Source: Firmicutes bacterium CAG:194 (GTDB taxonomy: Bacteria > Bacillota > Clostridia > Lachnospirales > Lachnospiraceae). From it: a stretch of 64,000 bases of DNA. The position numbers and the translations under genes were made by a program. Every line of letters begins with the position of its first letter. The stretch's first letter is position 1. The notes below the pieces were generated by a model. It ran no database searches and had not been told where the DNA came from. It worked only from the letters and a program-made list of their open reading frames with translations. This document shows, piece after piece, positions 35,344 through 45,640 of the stretch. The DNA is taken from contig HF995235.1 in assembly GCA_000432915.1 (NCBI GenBank), forward strand, positions 50,727 to 114,726. The letters are read 5' to 3'.

Positions 35344-36735
35344 TTATTCCTGAGAAGTTAATTCGTATTCAGTCTTCCATCCGTCTACGAATGCAGATCT
35401 GACTGCTTCCCAGTTGTCATCTGTCTGATCAGCTGCATAAGCTGTAAGAGCCTGACCTACGCCGTTTTTCCACTCTTCTGATGGCATTGTAGAGAAGTTC
35501 CATGAAACAGGAGTCTTTCCTTCTGCTGTCATTTCCTTATCCTGCTGTACGAACAGGTTCCGAGATTCAACAGCGTTCTTGAAAGGAATTACAAATCCCA
35601 TATCTTCGCCCATAGCCTTTGTTCCTTCGTCAGAAGTTACACACCAGTTCATGAAATCAAGTGTTGCCTGAATATCTGCTTCATCAGCTTCCTTGTTTAC
35701 ACACCAGTAGTTTTCTGTACCTGTGCAGAGACCCTGGTTTGCTTCATCGCCTACACCGATGTAGATCGGGATCATAGCCAGATCATCATCTGTAAATGTG
35801 CCGTCTGCTGTCAGGTTTCCGTATTCCCAGGAACCATTCTGGAAGAATACTGCCTGGCCTGCAAGGAATTCGTTTCTGGAATCATCACCGGTCTTTGCTG
35901 CAAGTTCTGCAGGATCGCATGTACTGTTGTTGATGTACAGATTCCAGATATCACGATAGTTGTCAAGGTACGTGCCTTTGATTTCTTTTGTAGTTCCGAT
36001 TCCGTCTGCCTGATACTCGAAGTAGATTGGAAGGTTTGCAAGGTGTGTCTTAAATCTCCAGTCAGAAGATCCGTCCATACCTGCTGATGTAAATGCAGCA
36101 AATCCAAGTTCGTCCTTACGTGCTGTGATATCTTCTGCAACCTTCTTTAAATCTGCGAAAGATTTAATATCATCAATTGTATATCCTGCTTTTTCCAGTA
36201 ATGTTTTGTTTGTGATCAGTCCGTAAGACTCGATAACGTATGCGATACCTGCTACAGCATCTCCATCCTTCAGTGCGAAATCTTCGTTTGTCAGCTCACC
36301 GTAGATTGCTGAATCTTTTAAATCATAGCAATAATCTTTCCAGTTTGCAAGACCTACAGGACCGTTTACCTGGAACATAGTAGGAGCACCGCTCTTACCC
36401 ATTTCACTCATCAGAGTTGTTTCATATTCGCCGGATGCTGCTGTAACAACTGTTACATCTACGCCTGTCTCTTCCGTATATTTTGCAGCCAGCTCCTGCC
36501 ACTGTGGATCCTGTTCCGGTTTGAAGTTCAGGTAGTAAACAGAACCGCCTTCTGCGTTTGCTGTTTTGTCATCTGCGGAAGCATCTGTTGCTTCTGCATC
36601 TGTTGCTTCTGCATCTGTTGCTGCATTTGTGTCTGCATCTGCAGCTCCTTCATTGCTGCTGCCGCAACCTGTCAGCATGGATGCTGTCATGGTCACTGCA
36701 AGTCCGAGTGCCAGTAATTTTTTTACATTTTTCAT
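35344..36735 (-). CDS. Sugar-binding lipoprotein of the maltodextrin ABC importer
   Basis: Extracellular solute-binding protein (family 1) of 463 residues. A signal peptide ends in the lipobox MLTGC near residue 26, followed by an Ala/Thr/Asp/Glu linker with ATDAE repeats, then the two-lobed binding domain (VYYLNFKPEQDPQWQELAAKY, FFQNGSWEYGNL). Linkage to MalF/MalG permeases, malQ and glgP implies malto-oligosaccharide as ligand. First gene of that operon; a clear sigma-A promoter could not be picked out in the 198-base space upstream. Confidence 0.93.
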   Translation of the reverse strand: MKNVKKLLALGLAVTMTASMLTGCGSSNEGAADADTNAATDAEATDAEATDASADDKTANAEGGSVYYLNFKPEQDPQWQELAAKYTEETGVDVTVVTAASGEYETTLMSEMGKSGAPTMFQVNGPVGLANWKDYCYDLKDSAIYGELTNEDFALKDGDAVAGIAYVIESYGLITNKTLLEKAGYTIDDIKSFADLKKVAEDITARKDELGFAAFTSAGMDGSSDWRFKTHLANLPIYFEYQADGIGTTKEIKGTYLDNYRDIWNLYINNSTCDPAELAAKTGDDSRNEFLAGQAVFFQNGSWEYGNLTADGTFTDDDLAMIPIYIGVGDEANQGLCTGTENYWCVNKEADEADIQATLDFMNWCVTSDEGTKAMGEDMGFVIPFKNAVESRNLFVQQDKEMTAEGKTPVSWNFSTMPSEEWKNGVGQALTAYAADQTDDNWEAVRSAFVDGWKTEYELTSQE

Positions 36736-36933
36736 AAGCTCATCTCTCCTTTTCTTATCCTTCAGAACTCTGTGTTCTTGTTGATGAACTTATCTTAGCA
36801 GAGAAACTCGGGGGAGTATTAGCAATTTAAAAACGTAAACTATCAAAAATCATACATGCCTGTCTATTCTTTTTTATACTTCTTTTTTCTACTTCTTTTT
36901 TTATGCTTCTTTTCTCCTATTTCATACCGTTTT

Positions 36934-38232
36934 CTATTCTTCCTTCTTCGATTCCGTTATACTCTCCGTGAGCATTCTGACAAAATCTGCCTGGGTGATC
37001 TTTTTCTGTGCCAGCGCCGGAAGCGCCTCTCCCAACGTGCTCTCCTGCAATACAGAATTCCATTTTACCTGATAATTCGGTACGATCTGCGGCTGACCGC
37101 AGTACGCCCGGATATAATCCTGCAAAAGACGTGATGTGTTCTGATCCTGCGAAAACAGATCTTCCTTCAGCTTCTTGTTTTTCTTCGTACGGAATTTCAA
37201 AAATTCGACCGCGCCCTGCTTCACCTCATCACTGTAGCTGTCTACTACCGCCCAGCCGAAGGTTTCCGGAGAAGAAATCAGCTTATTACCCGGGAACGGT
37301 GAAAATCTGACTTTTTCCCTGAATTCCTCCGGGAGCTGGTCGATCATCCAGTAGCCGTTTGCCAGCATGGCAGATTTTCCGGCAATAAAATTATTGTATG
37401 CCACATCAAAATCCGCATTCATGGCATCCTTTGTCGTATATTTATAAAGCTTTTGCAGTGTATCTGCCATATGATAGATGCAATCCTTCTGATAGCTGCC
37501 CGGATACAGCTCATTCATAAACGCCGCACCTTCCTCACTGTCTGCCATTTCAGCGGTTGCCAGCAGCATGGCGGACCAGCCGGTTCCTTCCGTGTGCAGC
37601 CCAAGCGGTGTGATCGCCCTTGCCTGCAGCTTCTCGCAGCAATCCCAGAATTCCTCCCACGTCTGCGGAAATTCCTCGATTCCTGCCTGCTCAAACAGCT
37701 CTTCGTTCCAGAAAATACCAGAACAGGAAAATGCCGCCGTACTGACCGGCCCCAAATAAACGCTTCCATCTTCCTCACTGCAGCTATCAAGCACAACCGG
37801 CTCTATCATCTGTTTCCATTCCTGATCCGCCTCTATATAAGGTGCCAGATCCACGATCCTGTGATCTTCGACCAGCAGGCGGTAATAAGAAGGCAGTATA
37901 CGCAGATCCGTAATGACCGCCGGCAGCTTATCCGTCACATTCAGTCGTTTCAGATTCTGTCTGTAATCACTCTCCGTTTCCATGATCCATTCCACTGCGA
38001 TATGGTATTTTCCTTTATAGGTAATATTAAAAGCATCCACCAGCTCCTGCTCACTTTTCTTTCCGCTGGTAGGACTGACTGTCAATATCATGGGAATCTC
38101 AACAGCTTCCTCTTCGTTATACGTCTTCTGTATCTGTTTTTTCCCACATCCGCCAAGCAAAACAGCAGTCAGACATAAGCTCATTAAGATGTACACGCTG
38201 CGCCGTACTTTTAATTTTCTTTTCCCGTTCAT
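36934..38232 (-). CDS. Orphan extracellular solute-binding lipoprotein
   Basis: A 432-residue lipoprotein with signal peptide and lipobox VLLGGC (about residue 29). Family 1 binding-protein features include QELVDAFNITYKGKYHIAVE, GIFWNEELFEQAGIEEFPQTW and ANGYWMIDQLPEEF. Unlike the neighbouring binding protein it is not followed by permease genes; it is the third gene of an operon with a response regulator and a YesM-type kinase, 12 bases after the kinase. It may deliver ligand information to the kinase rather than serve transport. Confidence 0.88.
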   Translation of the reverse strand: MNGKRKLKVRRSVYILMSLCLTAVLLGGCGKKQIQKTYNEEEAVEIPMILTVSPTSGKKSEQELVDAFNITYKGKYHIAVEWIMETESDYRQNLKRLNVTDKLPAVITDLRILPSYYRLLVEDHRIVDLAPYIEADQEWKQMIEPVVLDSCSEEDGSVYLGPVSTAAFSCSGIFWNEELFEQAGIEEFPQTWEEFWDCCEKLQARAITPLGLHTEGTGWSAMLLATAEMADSEEGAAFMNELYPGSYQKDCIYHMADTLQKLYKYTTKDAMNADFDVAYNNFIAGKSAMLANGYWMIDQLPEEFREKVRFSPFPGNKLISSPETFGWAVVDSYSDEVKQGAVEFLKFRTKKNKKLKEDLFSQDQNTSRLLQDYIRAYCGQPQIVPNYQVKWNSVLQESTLGEALPALAQKKITQADFVRMLTESITESKKEE

Positions 38233-38244
38233 ATGTCTGTCACC

Positions 38245-40017
38245 TCACACTCTGTCCAATACCAGCCTCGGAATCCTGATCACAAACGTTGTCCCATCCT
38301 CTTTCGCGATCACATAAAAGGAAACACGCCCCTCATATGCCAGCCTGAGTCTTGTCAGCACATTCACAAGCCCATAACCGTTCTTTTTGGTTTTGAAACT
38401 TTCCTTCATCTCAGCGATCGACATCTGCATCAGACCATTGATCTTCTCACATGCATCCGGCGCAATCGGTGTCCCACTGTTATATGACGTCAGCACCAGT
38501 TCCTCCTCTTCCCTCCGGACTGTAATCTCTATCCTGTAATGTGCAGACTGTCCATCAAACCCGTATTTAATAGCATTTTCCACCAGCGGCTGTAAAACAA
38601 GCTTCAGCATCCGTTCCTTGTCCGCATCCACTTCGCAGTGTATCTCATACCGGAACAGATCCGCATTCCTGATCTGCTGGATTTCCATATAGTTTCTCAC
38701 GTTTTCCAGCTCATCCGCTACTGATACGATTTCTTCTCCTTTGCTTAAGGAAAGCCGCAGATATTTGGAGAGTGCCTGAATCATACGCATGGTCGTCTCT
38801 TCCTTATTTATACGCGCCAACATGTAGATCGTATCCAGTGTATTATACAAAAAATGCGGATTCATCTGGTTCAGAAGCATATTGACCTCGACTGTCCGCA
38901 ATTCTTTTTCCTGCGATTTTACCTCTGCCACAAGCTGCTCGATATTACCCAGCATTTCATTATAAGAATGCCCAATCTGATCCAGCTCTGTTTTGGTATG
39001 TAGCTCTTCCATCCGCGTATAATCATTTCCGTGAAATCCTGCCATCTTTTTGCTGATCTTCTGGATCGGCAGGGAAAGGATCCGTGAAAAGTATACGCTG
39101 AGAATCAGTGCCAGTACCATCGTAAACAAAAAAATCAAAAGCATCACGGTCATTATTCTTCCCATCCCCGCATGCAGCACATGATCCGGTACATAAACAG
39201 AAACTGTCATCCCGCTTTCCTTCTGCCTGTATGCACACAGCATACCATGTCCTATTTTCCCCCTGCTGATGATCATTCCGTTTCCTTCGGTTGCAAGAAT
39301 CCGCTCTTTTGCAAGTATCAAAGGTTTCCTTGCCTCATCACTATCGTTATTTTGAAAGCAGACTTCACCGTCCGCATCCATGATCTGCATCAAAATACCT
39401 TCTTCTGCCAGATCGCTGTCTCCGGTAATATTCTGAAAAAAAACAGGATCCATTTTCAGAAACAGCATTCCGGGTTCATGCTCATAGTTCATGTTTCGGA
39501 TATAACGCCCTATAAACAACGCGTCCTTTCCTGTCCCGAACAGTGTATCCTTTGTCCAGAACCACGTCGTTGTCGCATAAGATCCCTGCAAAAACCTCTC
39601 CATGTCACTTTCCCTGAATTTGTGATATGTAAGTTTTGAATAGGATCTTGTATATACATTTTTTTTATTGTCCACATAACAATATTCTGCTACATCATCC
39701 AGATTGATAAATGCAAAATACCGGCTCAGCGCACTTCTCTGGGTTCTGCTCATAGCTGCTTTACGCAGACTTTTCTGCACACCGTCATAAACGATACAGT
39801 CCGCTGTCGCCTCATCCGTTTTTTCAAACAAAAGATCCATTGCAGCACCCAGATTTTCACACATGGTATTATAATTATCCATCATTACGGTTTCCTGATT
39901 TTTCTGCACGACCCAGCTGACACCCGCACCACACAATACCATGGCAGATAGCAGAAGACATACTGTATACTTCAGATATCTTATTTGAATACTTGATCTC
40001 TTCTCCCTTTTTTTCAT
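38245..40017 (-). CDS. YesM-type sensor histidine kinase
   Basis: A 590-residue kinase with an extracellular Cache-like sensor between two membrane segments (about residues 15-37 and 285-307), a HAMP linker, then the HisKA_7TM/His_kinase (LytS-YesM) domain with MNPHFLYNTLDTIYML, whose histidine is phosphorylated. The ATPase half has LVLQPLVENAIKYGFDG and ends with GYGLVNVLTRLRLAYEG. Its start overlaps the response regulator stop by 4 bp. It probably senses a carbohydrate, directly or via the orphan binding protein, and controls the adjacent importer operon. Confidence 0.93.
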   Translation of the reverse strand: MKKREKRSSIQIRYLKYTVCLLLSAMVLCGAGVSWVVQKNQETVMMDNYNTMCENLGAAMDLLFEKTDEATADCIVYDGVQKSLRKAAMSRTQRSALSRYFAFINLDDVAEYCYVDNKKNVYTRSYSKLTYHKFRESDMERFLQGSYATTTWFWTKDTLFGTGKDALFIGRYIRNMNYEHEPGMLFLKMDPVFFQNITGDSDLAEEGILMQIMDADGEVCFQNNDSDEARKPLILAKERILATEGNGMIISRGKIGHGMLCAYRQKESGMTVSVYVPDHVLHAGMGRIMTVMLLIFLFTMVLALILSVYFSRILSLPIQKISKKMAGFHGNDYTRMEELHTKTELDQIGHSYNEMLGNIEQLVAEVKSQEKELRTVEVNMLLNQMNPHFLYNTLDTIYMLARINKEETTMRMIQALSKYLRLSLSKGEEIVSVADELENVRNYMEIQQIRNADLFRYEIHCEVDADKERMLKLVLQPLVENAIKYGFDGQSAHYRIEITVRREEEELVLTSYNSGTPIAPDACEKINGLMQMSIAEMKESFKTKKNGYGLVNVLTRLRLAYEGRVSFYVIAKEDGTTFVIRIPRLVLDRV

Positions 40018-41603
40018 GCTTCAAATCCCTTTTTATAGTCGCTTGGCAATATACCGGCGTACTGCTTAAACAAATGTGTAAAGTACGAGGGATTACTGAT
40101 ACCAACCGTTTCGCATATCATACTGATACTCGCATCCCCCTCTTGCAGCATTTTCTTTGCTTTCTCCATCCGACGCTGTAATAAATACTGCTTAAATGTC
40201 ATCTGCATGGCGTTTTTAAACACACGTCCGAAATATACCGGATTCAGGAACACATACGATGCAACAGAAACAATTGACAGATTTTCATCCTGTAGATTTT
40301 CTTCTATAAAGCCAAGTGCATCTGCCATATATTTTTCGGCAGATTTTCCGTCATCTTCTGCTGCAATCTCTTTTCTGTCCTGAGTTGCTTCCAGAAGAAT
40401 TTTATAGCAGACATCGATTGCTCTGGAAGGGCTCAAATTCTGCAGATTCTGGTAGTACCTGCCAAATTTGTCCCGTAGTCTGTCTGTCATACCGTATGTC
40501 TCCATCAGCATATCATCTGCATGGATCATCAGATAGTGAATATAGCCGCACTGTTTTTCCTCTTCCGGCGGCAGCTGATATATAAAAGAAACAAATGCAT
40601 TTTTCAGATCCGCATCCGCATTTTTCCGTATCGCGCTGAGCACAGACGAAATCGCATCCATCATCTCTCTCTGCTTAAAATCCTCCTCCGTCTTCCGGAT
40701 CGCAAAAATGCCTTCATTGTTTTCACCTGCCTGCATAAGGATCCGGTCTGCTTCCACACAACTTGCCTGCAGTCCTTCTATTCCCTTATAAGGCCTTGAA
40801 ACAGCCATGGCAAGCGGTCTACTGATCGCATTTCTTGCCTCTTCCAGCATCTGTCTTGCCTTTTGTACAGCTCCGTTATCCTCTGTATGCAGAATATAAA
40901 TCAGCACGCCCGATCTTCCTATAAAATGATAGCAGGGATATAACGGCAGCAGTTCCCTTTCCAGAAACTCCGCTAACGCCAGACGGCTGTTTTCAAAATC
41001 CGCCGGAGAAGTAATCTGATATACAAGATCGATATCCGCAAACACAGCAATATATTTTTCATTTGGCTGCGGTATTTCCTCCAGCATTTCAAAGATTTCC
41101 ATCATCTGCTTTTGTAATATCTCCCCGCGGATATATTTCTGCACCATAACCTGCAGAAAATTATTTTCATCCCTGCGCAGGATATTTTCCATTTTATGCA
41201 GCTTCTGCGTTTCCCGGATCTTTTTCATGCACTGCTCGTAGGCACCTCTCATGGTTTCCGTCAGCTTATCATCCTCGATCGGCTTTAAAAGATAAGCGTA
41301 CGCACCCATATCGCAGGCTTTCTGTGCATATTCAAAATCCCTGTAAGCACTGAGCACAATAAACAGGCAGTCAATACCTCTTTTAGCCATTTCCTCCATG
41401 ACCATCAGACCACTGATCTGCCGCATCCTGATATCCGTCAGCACAACATCGGGCCGCTCTTTTTCAATTACCTCGATTGCCTGCTCGCCGCTCATGGCAC
41501 TTCCGACAACACGAAAGCCCATCTGCTCCCAGTCATAAGTCTGCAAAAGTCCCTGCAGCAGAATTGCCTCATCATCCACGATCACCAGTTTTAATAATTC
41601 CAT
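40014..41603 (-). CDS. YesN/AraC-type response regulator
   Basis: A 529-residue regulator starting MELLKLVIVDDEAILLQG, with AAAGGAAGG upstream. The N-terminal receiver domain has the Asp in DVVLTDIRMRQISGL; a long helical middle region follows; the C-terminal 100 residues are an AraC-type double helix-turn-helix (SIVSVASYVFLNPVYFGRVF and ISNPSYFTHLFKQYAG). It pairs with the YesM-type kinase and likely activates the binding-protein/permease/malQ/glgP operon. Confidence 0.94.
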   Translation of the reverse strand: MELLKLVIVDDEAILLQGLLQTYDWEQMGFRVVGSAMSGEQAIEVIEKERPDVVLTDIRMRQISGLMVMEEMAKRGIDCLFIVLSAYRDFEYAQKACDMGAYAYLLKPIEDDKLTETMRGAYEQCMKKIRETQKLHKMENILRRDENNFLQVMVQKYIRGEILQKQMMEIFEMLEEIPQPNEKYIAVFADIDLVYQITSPADFENSRLALAEFLERELLPLYPCYHFIGRSGVLIYILHTEDNGAVQKARQMLEEARNAISRPLAMAVSRPYKGIEGLQASCVEADRILMQAGENNEGIFAIRKTEEDFKQREMMDAISSVLSAIRKNADADLKNAFVSFIYQLPPEEEKQCGYIHYLMIHADDMLMETYGMTDRLRDKFGRYYQNLQNLSPSRAIDVCYKILLEATQDRKEIAAEDDGKSAEKYMADALGFIEENLQDENLSIVSVASYVFLNPVYFGRVFKNAMQMTFKQYLLQRRMEKAKKMLQEGDASISMICETVGISNPSYFTHLFKQYAGILPSDYKKGFEA

Positions 41604-41706
41604 GCCCTGCCTTCCTTTCTGTTCATCGCCCACAAAAGGGCAGACTGTGGCAGTTTATCCATTATATATATTTATAATAGTACCTGTTTTAAACACCCGA
41701 TACTTT

Positions 41707-43107
41707 TTATTCTGTCCGGATCGCAGCCAATGGGCTTAATTTCATCGCCCGCAGGGACGGGAAAAATCCTGCTATCATACCAACTAGAACCGCAAATACG
41801 ATTGAGATAACCGCCAGCCACCATGGAATATAGGATAGTCCCACACTGGCACTGACCGCTTGGTCCACACCCAGATCAGCTGTTTTGACCACAGAATTGA
41901 TCACGCCGGACAGTCCGTAACTCAAACCAAGTCCGACTACGCCGCCGATCAGACCGATATAGCCTGCCTCCATCAAAAACATACTCTGGATATTACGCAT
42001 ATCACAGCCAAGTACCTTCATAATACCGATCTCTTTTGTGCGCTCATAGATTGACATCATCATTGTGTTCGCGATCCCGATTGCCGCAACAAAGAGTGAA
42101 ACCGCACCAATCCCGCCGAGTGCCAGCTGGATATATTTGTACTGTCCCTGCATGGATGCCACCCACTCCGCATTTGAGGTGGCCTGATAGCCCATATCAT
42201 TGATCTCATTCTGCACCTGCTGGACATAATCCATGTTATCTACATTCACAATAACACTGGTATAGTAAATATCTTTATATGCCTTCCCATTTGCCGTCGT
42301 TGGCTGTCCGGGGATCACGGAACCTCTGAATTCCTTACGCAGAAGTGTTTTGAGCTGTTCCAGATCACAGAATACATAACTACTGTTACTGTTATAATCC
42401 TCCATACCGCCTGCCATGACACCTGCGGTATCCACCACATATTTCTTTGGAACAGTCACTGCCTGTCCTTTATCATCCGTACCGCCCCAGATTGCATTAT
42501 AATAACGATCCACATCAAAGACATATAGGATCGTATCCTGCATCAGATCAATATCCGGTAATGTTCCGTTGTACCAATAGCCCTCTCCGGTCTTATCATT
42601 ATAGAAATCACCCAGCACCATATTGCCGTATACAACGGAAAGCTGACCTTCTCCCGGCTGGGGGAGACTGCCCCTTCCCAGATCAAGCTGCAGATTCTGC
42701 ATTTTATCCGCTGCCACACCTCTGAGCTGGATATTTGCCTGAAAACCGCCGGAAATAGCAAGTGCATCCGTATCCAGCACCGGATAGGCGTCTTTCACAT
42801 GATCCAGCTGTAGGATATTTTCCACCAGAGCATCATCCAGATGCTCCGCTGTCTGTGACTTGGAAGCGGCTCCGGTAATAGAGGAATCCACCGTATAAGA
42901 ATCCTGTTCCGTTACAGTAACGGTTGTTATTCCACCATATTTTTCGATTTCAGCCATCGATGCTCTGGAAAGCCCCAGTCCGAGGGAGATCATGACCACA
43001 ATAGACGCGGATCCGACCACAACACCAAGCACGGTCAGAAACGTCCGCACTTTTCGTTTCCACAGACTGCTTAAGCTCATGCGAAACATATCACGAAATT
43101 TCATCCG
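41707..43107 (-). CDS. MacB/FtsX-type ABC permease
   Basis: A 466-residue membrane protein starting MKFRDMFRMSLSSLWKRKVR. Topology is MacB-like: one N-terminal membrane helix (TFLTVLGVVVGSASIVVMISLG), a large external MacB_PCD domain of about 270 residues, then three C-terminal membrane helices with IANTMMMSIYERTKEIGIMKVLG between. Overlaps the CARDB gene by 17 bp. With the ATPase two genes upstream it should form a mechanotransmission-type exporter or lipoprotein/peptide extractor. Substrate unknown. Confidence 0.92.
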   Translation of the reverse strand, partial: RMKFRDMFRMSLSSLWKRKVRTFLTVLGVVVGSASIVVMISLGLGLSRASMAEIEKYGGITTVTVTEQDSYTVDSSITGAASKSQTAEHLDDALVENILQLDHVKDAYPVLDTDALAISGGFQANIQLRGVAADKMQNLQLDLGRGSLPQPGEGQLSVVYGNMVLGDFYNDKTGEGYWYNGTLPDIDLMQDTILYVFDVDRYYNAIWGGTDDKGQAVTVPKKYVVDTAGVMAGGMEDYNSNSSYVFCDLEQLKTLLRKEFRGSVIPGQPTTANGKAYKDIYYTSVIVNVDNMDYVQQVQNEINDMGYQATSNAEWVASMQGQYKYIQLALGGIGAVSLFVAAIGIANTMMMSIYERTKEIGIMKVLGCDMRNIQSMFLMEAGYIGLIGGVVGLGLSYGLSGVINSVVKTADLGVDQAVSASVGLSYIPWWLAVISIVFAVLVGMIAGFFPSLRAMKLSPLAAIRTE

Positions 43108-44899
43108 CGTCGTCCTTTCCGTTTTTATCCTTTTCTCCGTCATCTACAGAATCTGTTTCTTCATCATCCTCTTCCAATAGATCTAATTCCTCTGCCAGAA
43201 GTTTCTTTGCCTTCCGCTTTTTCAGGAGAATTACAATAACAACCGCTATTGTAAGCAATACAACACCGATCAGTGTAATGATCACAGCCTTTTTACTGCT
43301 TCCCGTGGAATCATCATATTCCACTTCCTCCATATCCCAGTCATCCATACCGGCCAATCCTGTATCTTCTGTCACCATCAGCGTCATTTCCTGTTCGTAG
43401 CTGGATTCATTCCCTGCTTCATCTTCATAGGTGATAACGGCCTTGATCGTTCCGTCGTCTTTTGTGGCAGCCTGTCCTGTCACAAGTGCATCTACCGTTC
43501 CGGTACCGCCTGCTTCAATCTTACCGATAAAGCTCTCACCGCCTGTGACGGAATCTCCTTCAAATTTTACCTGTACATTGTACAGTGTTGTTTTTCCTGT
43601 ATTGTAAATACTGAACATGATGTCAGCTTCGTTTCCGACCGAGATCGTAGCAGGCAGGATCTCAGGTGTGCTGAGCTCAAATTTTGCAGCCTGATGGATC
43701 GGGATCGATACATCTGCCGTAGACGTATACGCCGTATAAGCATCATCCTCATAATCCATTGTCACGTCAAGCTGATATGGTTTTTGTGACAAATCAGACT
43801 TTGCCGTCATTTCTATTGAAAGATCTGTTGTCGCATTTTTGCCGATAGAACTGATATAAGCCGTATTGGAGCCGGAAGTCGGCAGAAAAGCCGCATAGGT
43901 ATTTTCCGTATCACTGCCTTCCGACGGTGCGTTAAAATTAACCAGCATATTGGATACTGCCGTTCTCTTGGATGTATTTTTCAGATGCAATGTCAGCGTA
44001 AAGGTATCTCCTGCATTGACTTCCGCAGGATCTGTCGTAAAACCTGTCACAATGACACGCGGCGTCGAACTGCCGCTTCCTTCCGTTTCCACATTTCCGC
44101 TGCCCGGTGCTCCGACAACCTTCACATACGTAGTCAACGTTGCACTTTCGGCTTCCGTTCCTACATAATATAAAGCAGTAAACTGCAGCTTGTAGTACCC
44201 TGACGGTGCATCCTCTCTTGTCTTCAGCGTCCATGTCAGTTCACGTCTTCTGTCCATATCACTCTGTCCGTTGCCTTTGCCGGGCAGATCTGTGATCATC
44301 TGGGTATAACCGCTCGTTTCAATCTCAAACGGCCATTCCGTTACCGAATTTGATATAACCGGTGTAACAGATATGTTAGCCAGATTAACACTTCCCATAT
44401 TGACAACCGGCAATACAATATTGACATTTTGTCCGTAGGTTGCGACCGGCGTGACCCAGTCACCACCCACCATCACAAAATCGCTCGTGGAAGATGGATT
44501 CACGCTTGCGTCATCCTGTCCGTTGTTATCGTCTCCCGCCACCAGTGCATCGACTGCCGCCTTTGCACTTGAAACGCAGTCCTCAATACTGGCAGAAGTG
44601 GAAAGACCCGATTTATTCTTATCCTTATCCGCAGTTCCGATCAGCTCCTGATACTTTGCAACAAGCTCATCTATCTTTTTTGCGGTTTCCGCATCGGTCT
44701 TCAGCTTTGTAATACTGCCGTAGTCCCCGATCTCTTTTACCGCATCTTCTTTTTCTTTCTGCAGTGTATCTGTCTTTGACTGTGTCTGCGTCGTCTGCTG
44801 TGTCCCCGCTGTCTGCGTTGCCATAACAGGTGTTACATTTCCCAGAACAAGCATTGCAGACAGAAGTGCAATTCCCGTTTTTTTCAATTTCATAGTCAT
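43091..44899 (-). CDS. CARDB-like surface protein of an ABC system
   Basis: A 602-residue protein with a signal peptide ending near VMATQ (residues 25-30), a Gln/Thr/Lys/Asp-rich helical region, three or four Ig-like domains of the CARDB/COG1361 type (DPAEVNAGDTFTLTLHLKN, ISVGNEADIMFSIYNTGKTT) and a C-terminal membrane helix (AVIITLIGVVLLTIAVVIVI) with a basic then acidic cytoplasmic tail. It lies between the ATPase and permease genes, the position occupied by MacA-type adaptors in other systems, so it is probably the external accessory subunit. Confidence 0.85.
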   Translation of the reverse strand: MTMKLKKTGIALLSAMLVLGNVTPVMATQTAGTQQTTQTQSKTDTLQKEKEDAVKEIGDYGSITKLKTDAETAKKIDELVAKYQELIGTADKDKNKSGLSTSASIEDCVSSAKAAVDALVAGDDNNGQDDASVNPSSTSDFVMVGGDWVTPVATYGQNVNIVLPVVNMGSVNLANISVTPVISNSVTEWPFEIETSGYTQMITDLPGKGNGQSDMDRRRELTWTLKTREDAPSGYYKLQFTALYYVGTEAESATLTTYVKVVGAPGSGNVETEGSGSSTPRVIVTGFTTDPAEVNAGDTFTLTLHLKNTSKRTAVSNMLVNFNAPSEGSDTENTYAAFLPTSGSNTAYISSIGKNATTDLSIEMTAKSDLSQKPYQLDVTMDYEDDAYTAYTSTADVSIPIHQAAKFELSTPEILPATISVGNEADIMFSIYNTGKTTLYNVQVKFEGDSVTGGESFIGKIEAGGTGTVDALVTGQAATKDDGTIKAVITYEDEAGNESSYEQEMTLMVTEDTGLAGMDDWDMEEVEYDDSTGSSKKAVIITLIGVVLLTIAVVIVILLKKRKAKKLLAEELDLLEEDDEETDSVDDGEKDKNGKDDADEIS

Positions 44900-44938
44900 G
44901 AAACGAACTCCTCCTTTATTTCATGCGCTGTATGCCCA

Positions 44939-45640
44939 TTATTGTTCTCTTCCTGCTTCAATACTGACGATCTTACCGTCAGAAATCCGGAAAATCCGGT
45001 CTGCAAACCCGGCCAGATGGTCGTCATGCGTTACCATAACAAGCGTCTGGTTTTGTTCATGTATGATCTTTCTGATCAGCTCCATTACTTCCGCCGAAGT
45101 ATGGGAATCCAGATTGCCCGTCGGTTCATCCGCAAAAATAATCTGCGGATTGACAACAAGTGCCCTTGCAATTCCGACTCTCTGCTGCTGTCCGCCTGAC
45201 ATCTGCGTCGGTTTATGGTTCTTATGTCCGGAAAGCCCTACCAGATCAAGCACCTGCGCTGCTTTTTCCAGCCTTTTTGCCTTATCCATTCCCTGAAAGG
45301 TAAGCGGCAAAGCTACATTTTCCACAGCACTTAAAGCCGGCAGAAGATTAAACGACTGAAAGATAAAGCCGATATGTTCTCTTCTGAACTTTACGAGCTG
45401 GTTTTCACTTTTCTTTTCGATATGTTCTCCCGCGATCACGATCTGTCCCTTTGTCGGTTTTTCAAGTCCTGCCAGCATATTCAAAAGCGTAGACTTACCG
45501 GAACCGGATGTACCTACGATAGAACAGAACTCTCCCTTTTGAATGGTGAAATCCACGCCATTCAGCGCCTTTACCTTACTGTCACCAACTCGGTATACCT
45601 TATAGAGATCTTTTACGCGGATAACTGTTTTACCTGCCAT
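44939..45640 (-). CDS. MacB/LolD-type ABC transporter ATPase
   Basis: A 233-residue ATPase with Walker A GTSGSGKSTLLNML, Q loop FIFQSFNLLPALSAVENV, signature MSGGQQQRVGIARAL, Walker B IIFADEPTGNLD and H loop TLVMVTHD. The sequence class is that of MacB/LolD/FtsE partners. First gene of the three-gene unit with the CARDB protein and permease, and directly after the GH13 gene with no gap, so it may be cotranscribed with it. Confidence 0.95.
   Translation of the reverse strand: MAGKTVIRVKDLYKVYRVGDSKVKALNGVDFTIQKGEFCSIVGTSGSGKSTLLNMLAGLEKPTKGQIVIAGEHIEKKSENQLVKFRREHIGFIFQSFNLLPALSAVENVALPLTFQGMDKAKRLEKAAQVLDLVGLSGHKNHKPTQMSGGQQQRVGIARALVVNPQIIFADEPTGNLDSHTSAEVMELIRKIIHEQNQTLVMVTHDDHLAGFADRIFRISDGKIVSIEAGREQ

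Noticed and set aside
36566..36640. Tandem ATDAE repeats in the binding protein as a variable surface tract
   Set aside because: They lie in the flexible linker after the lipobox, where such low-complexity sequence is usual.
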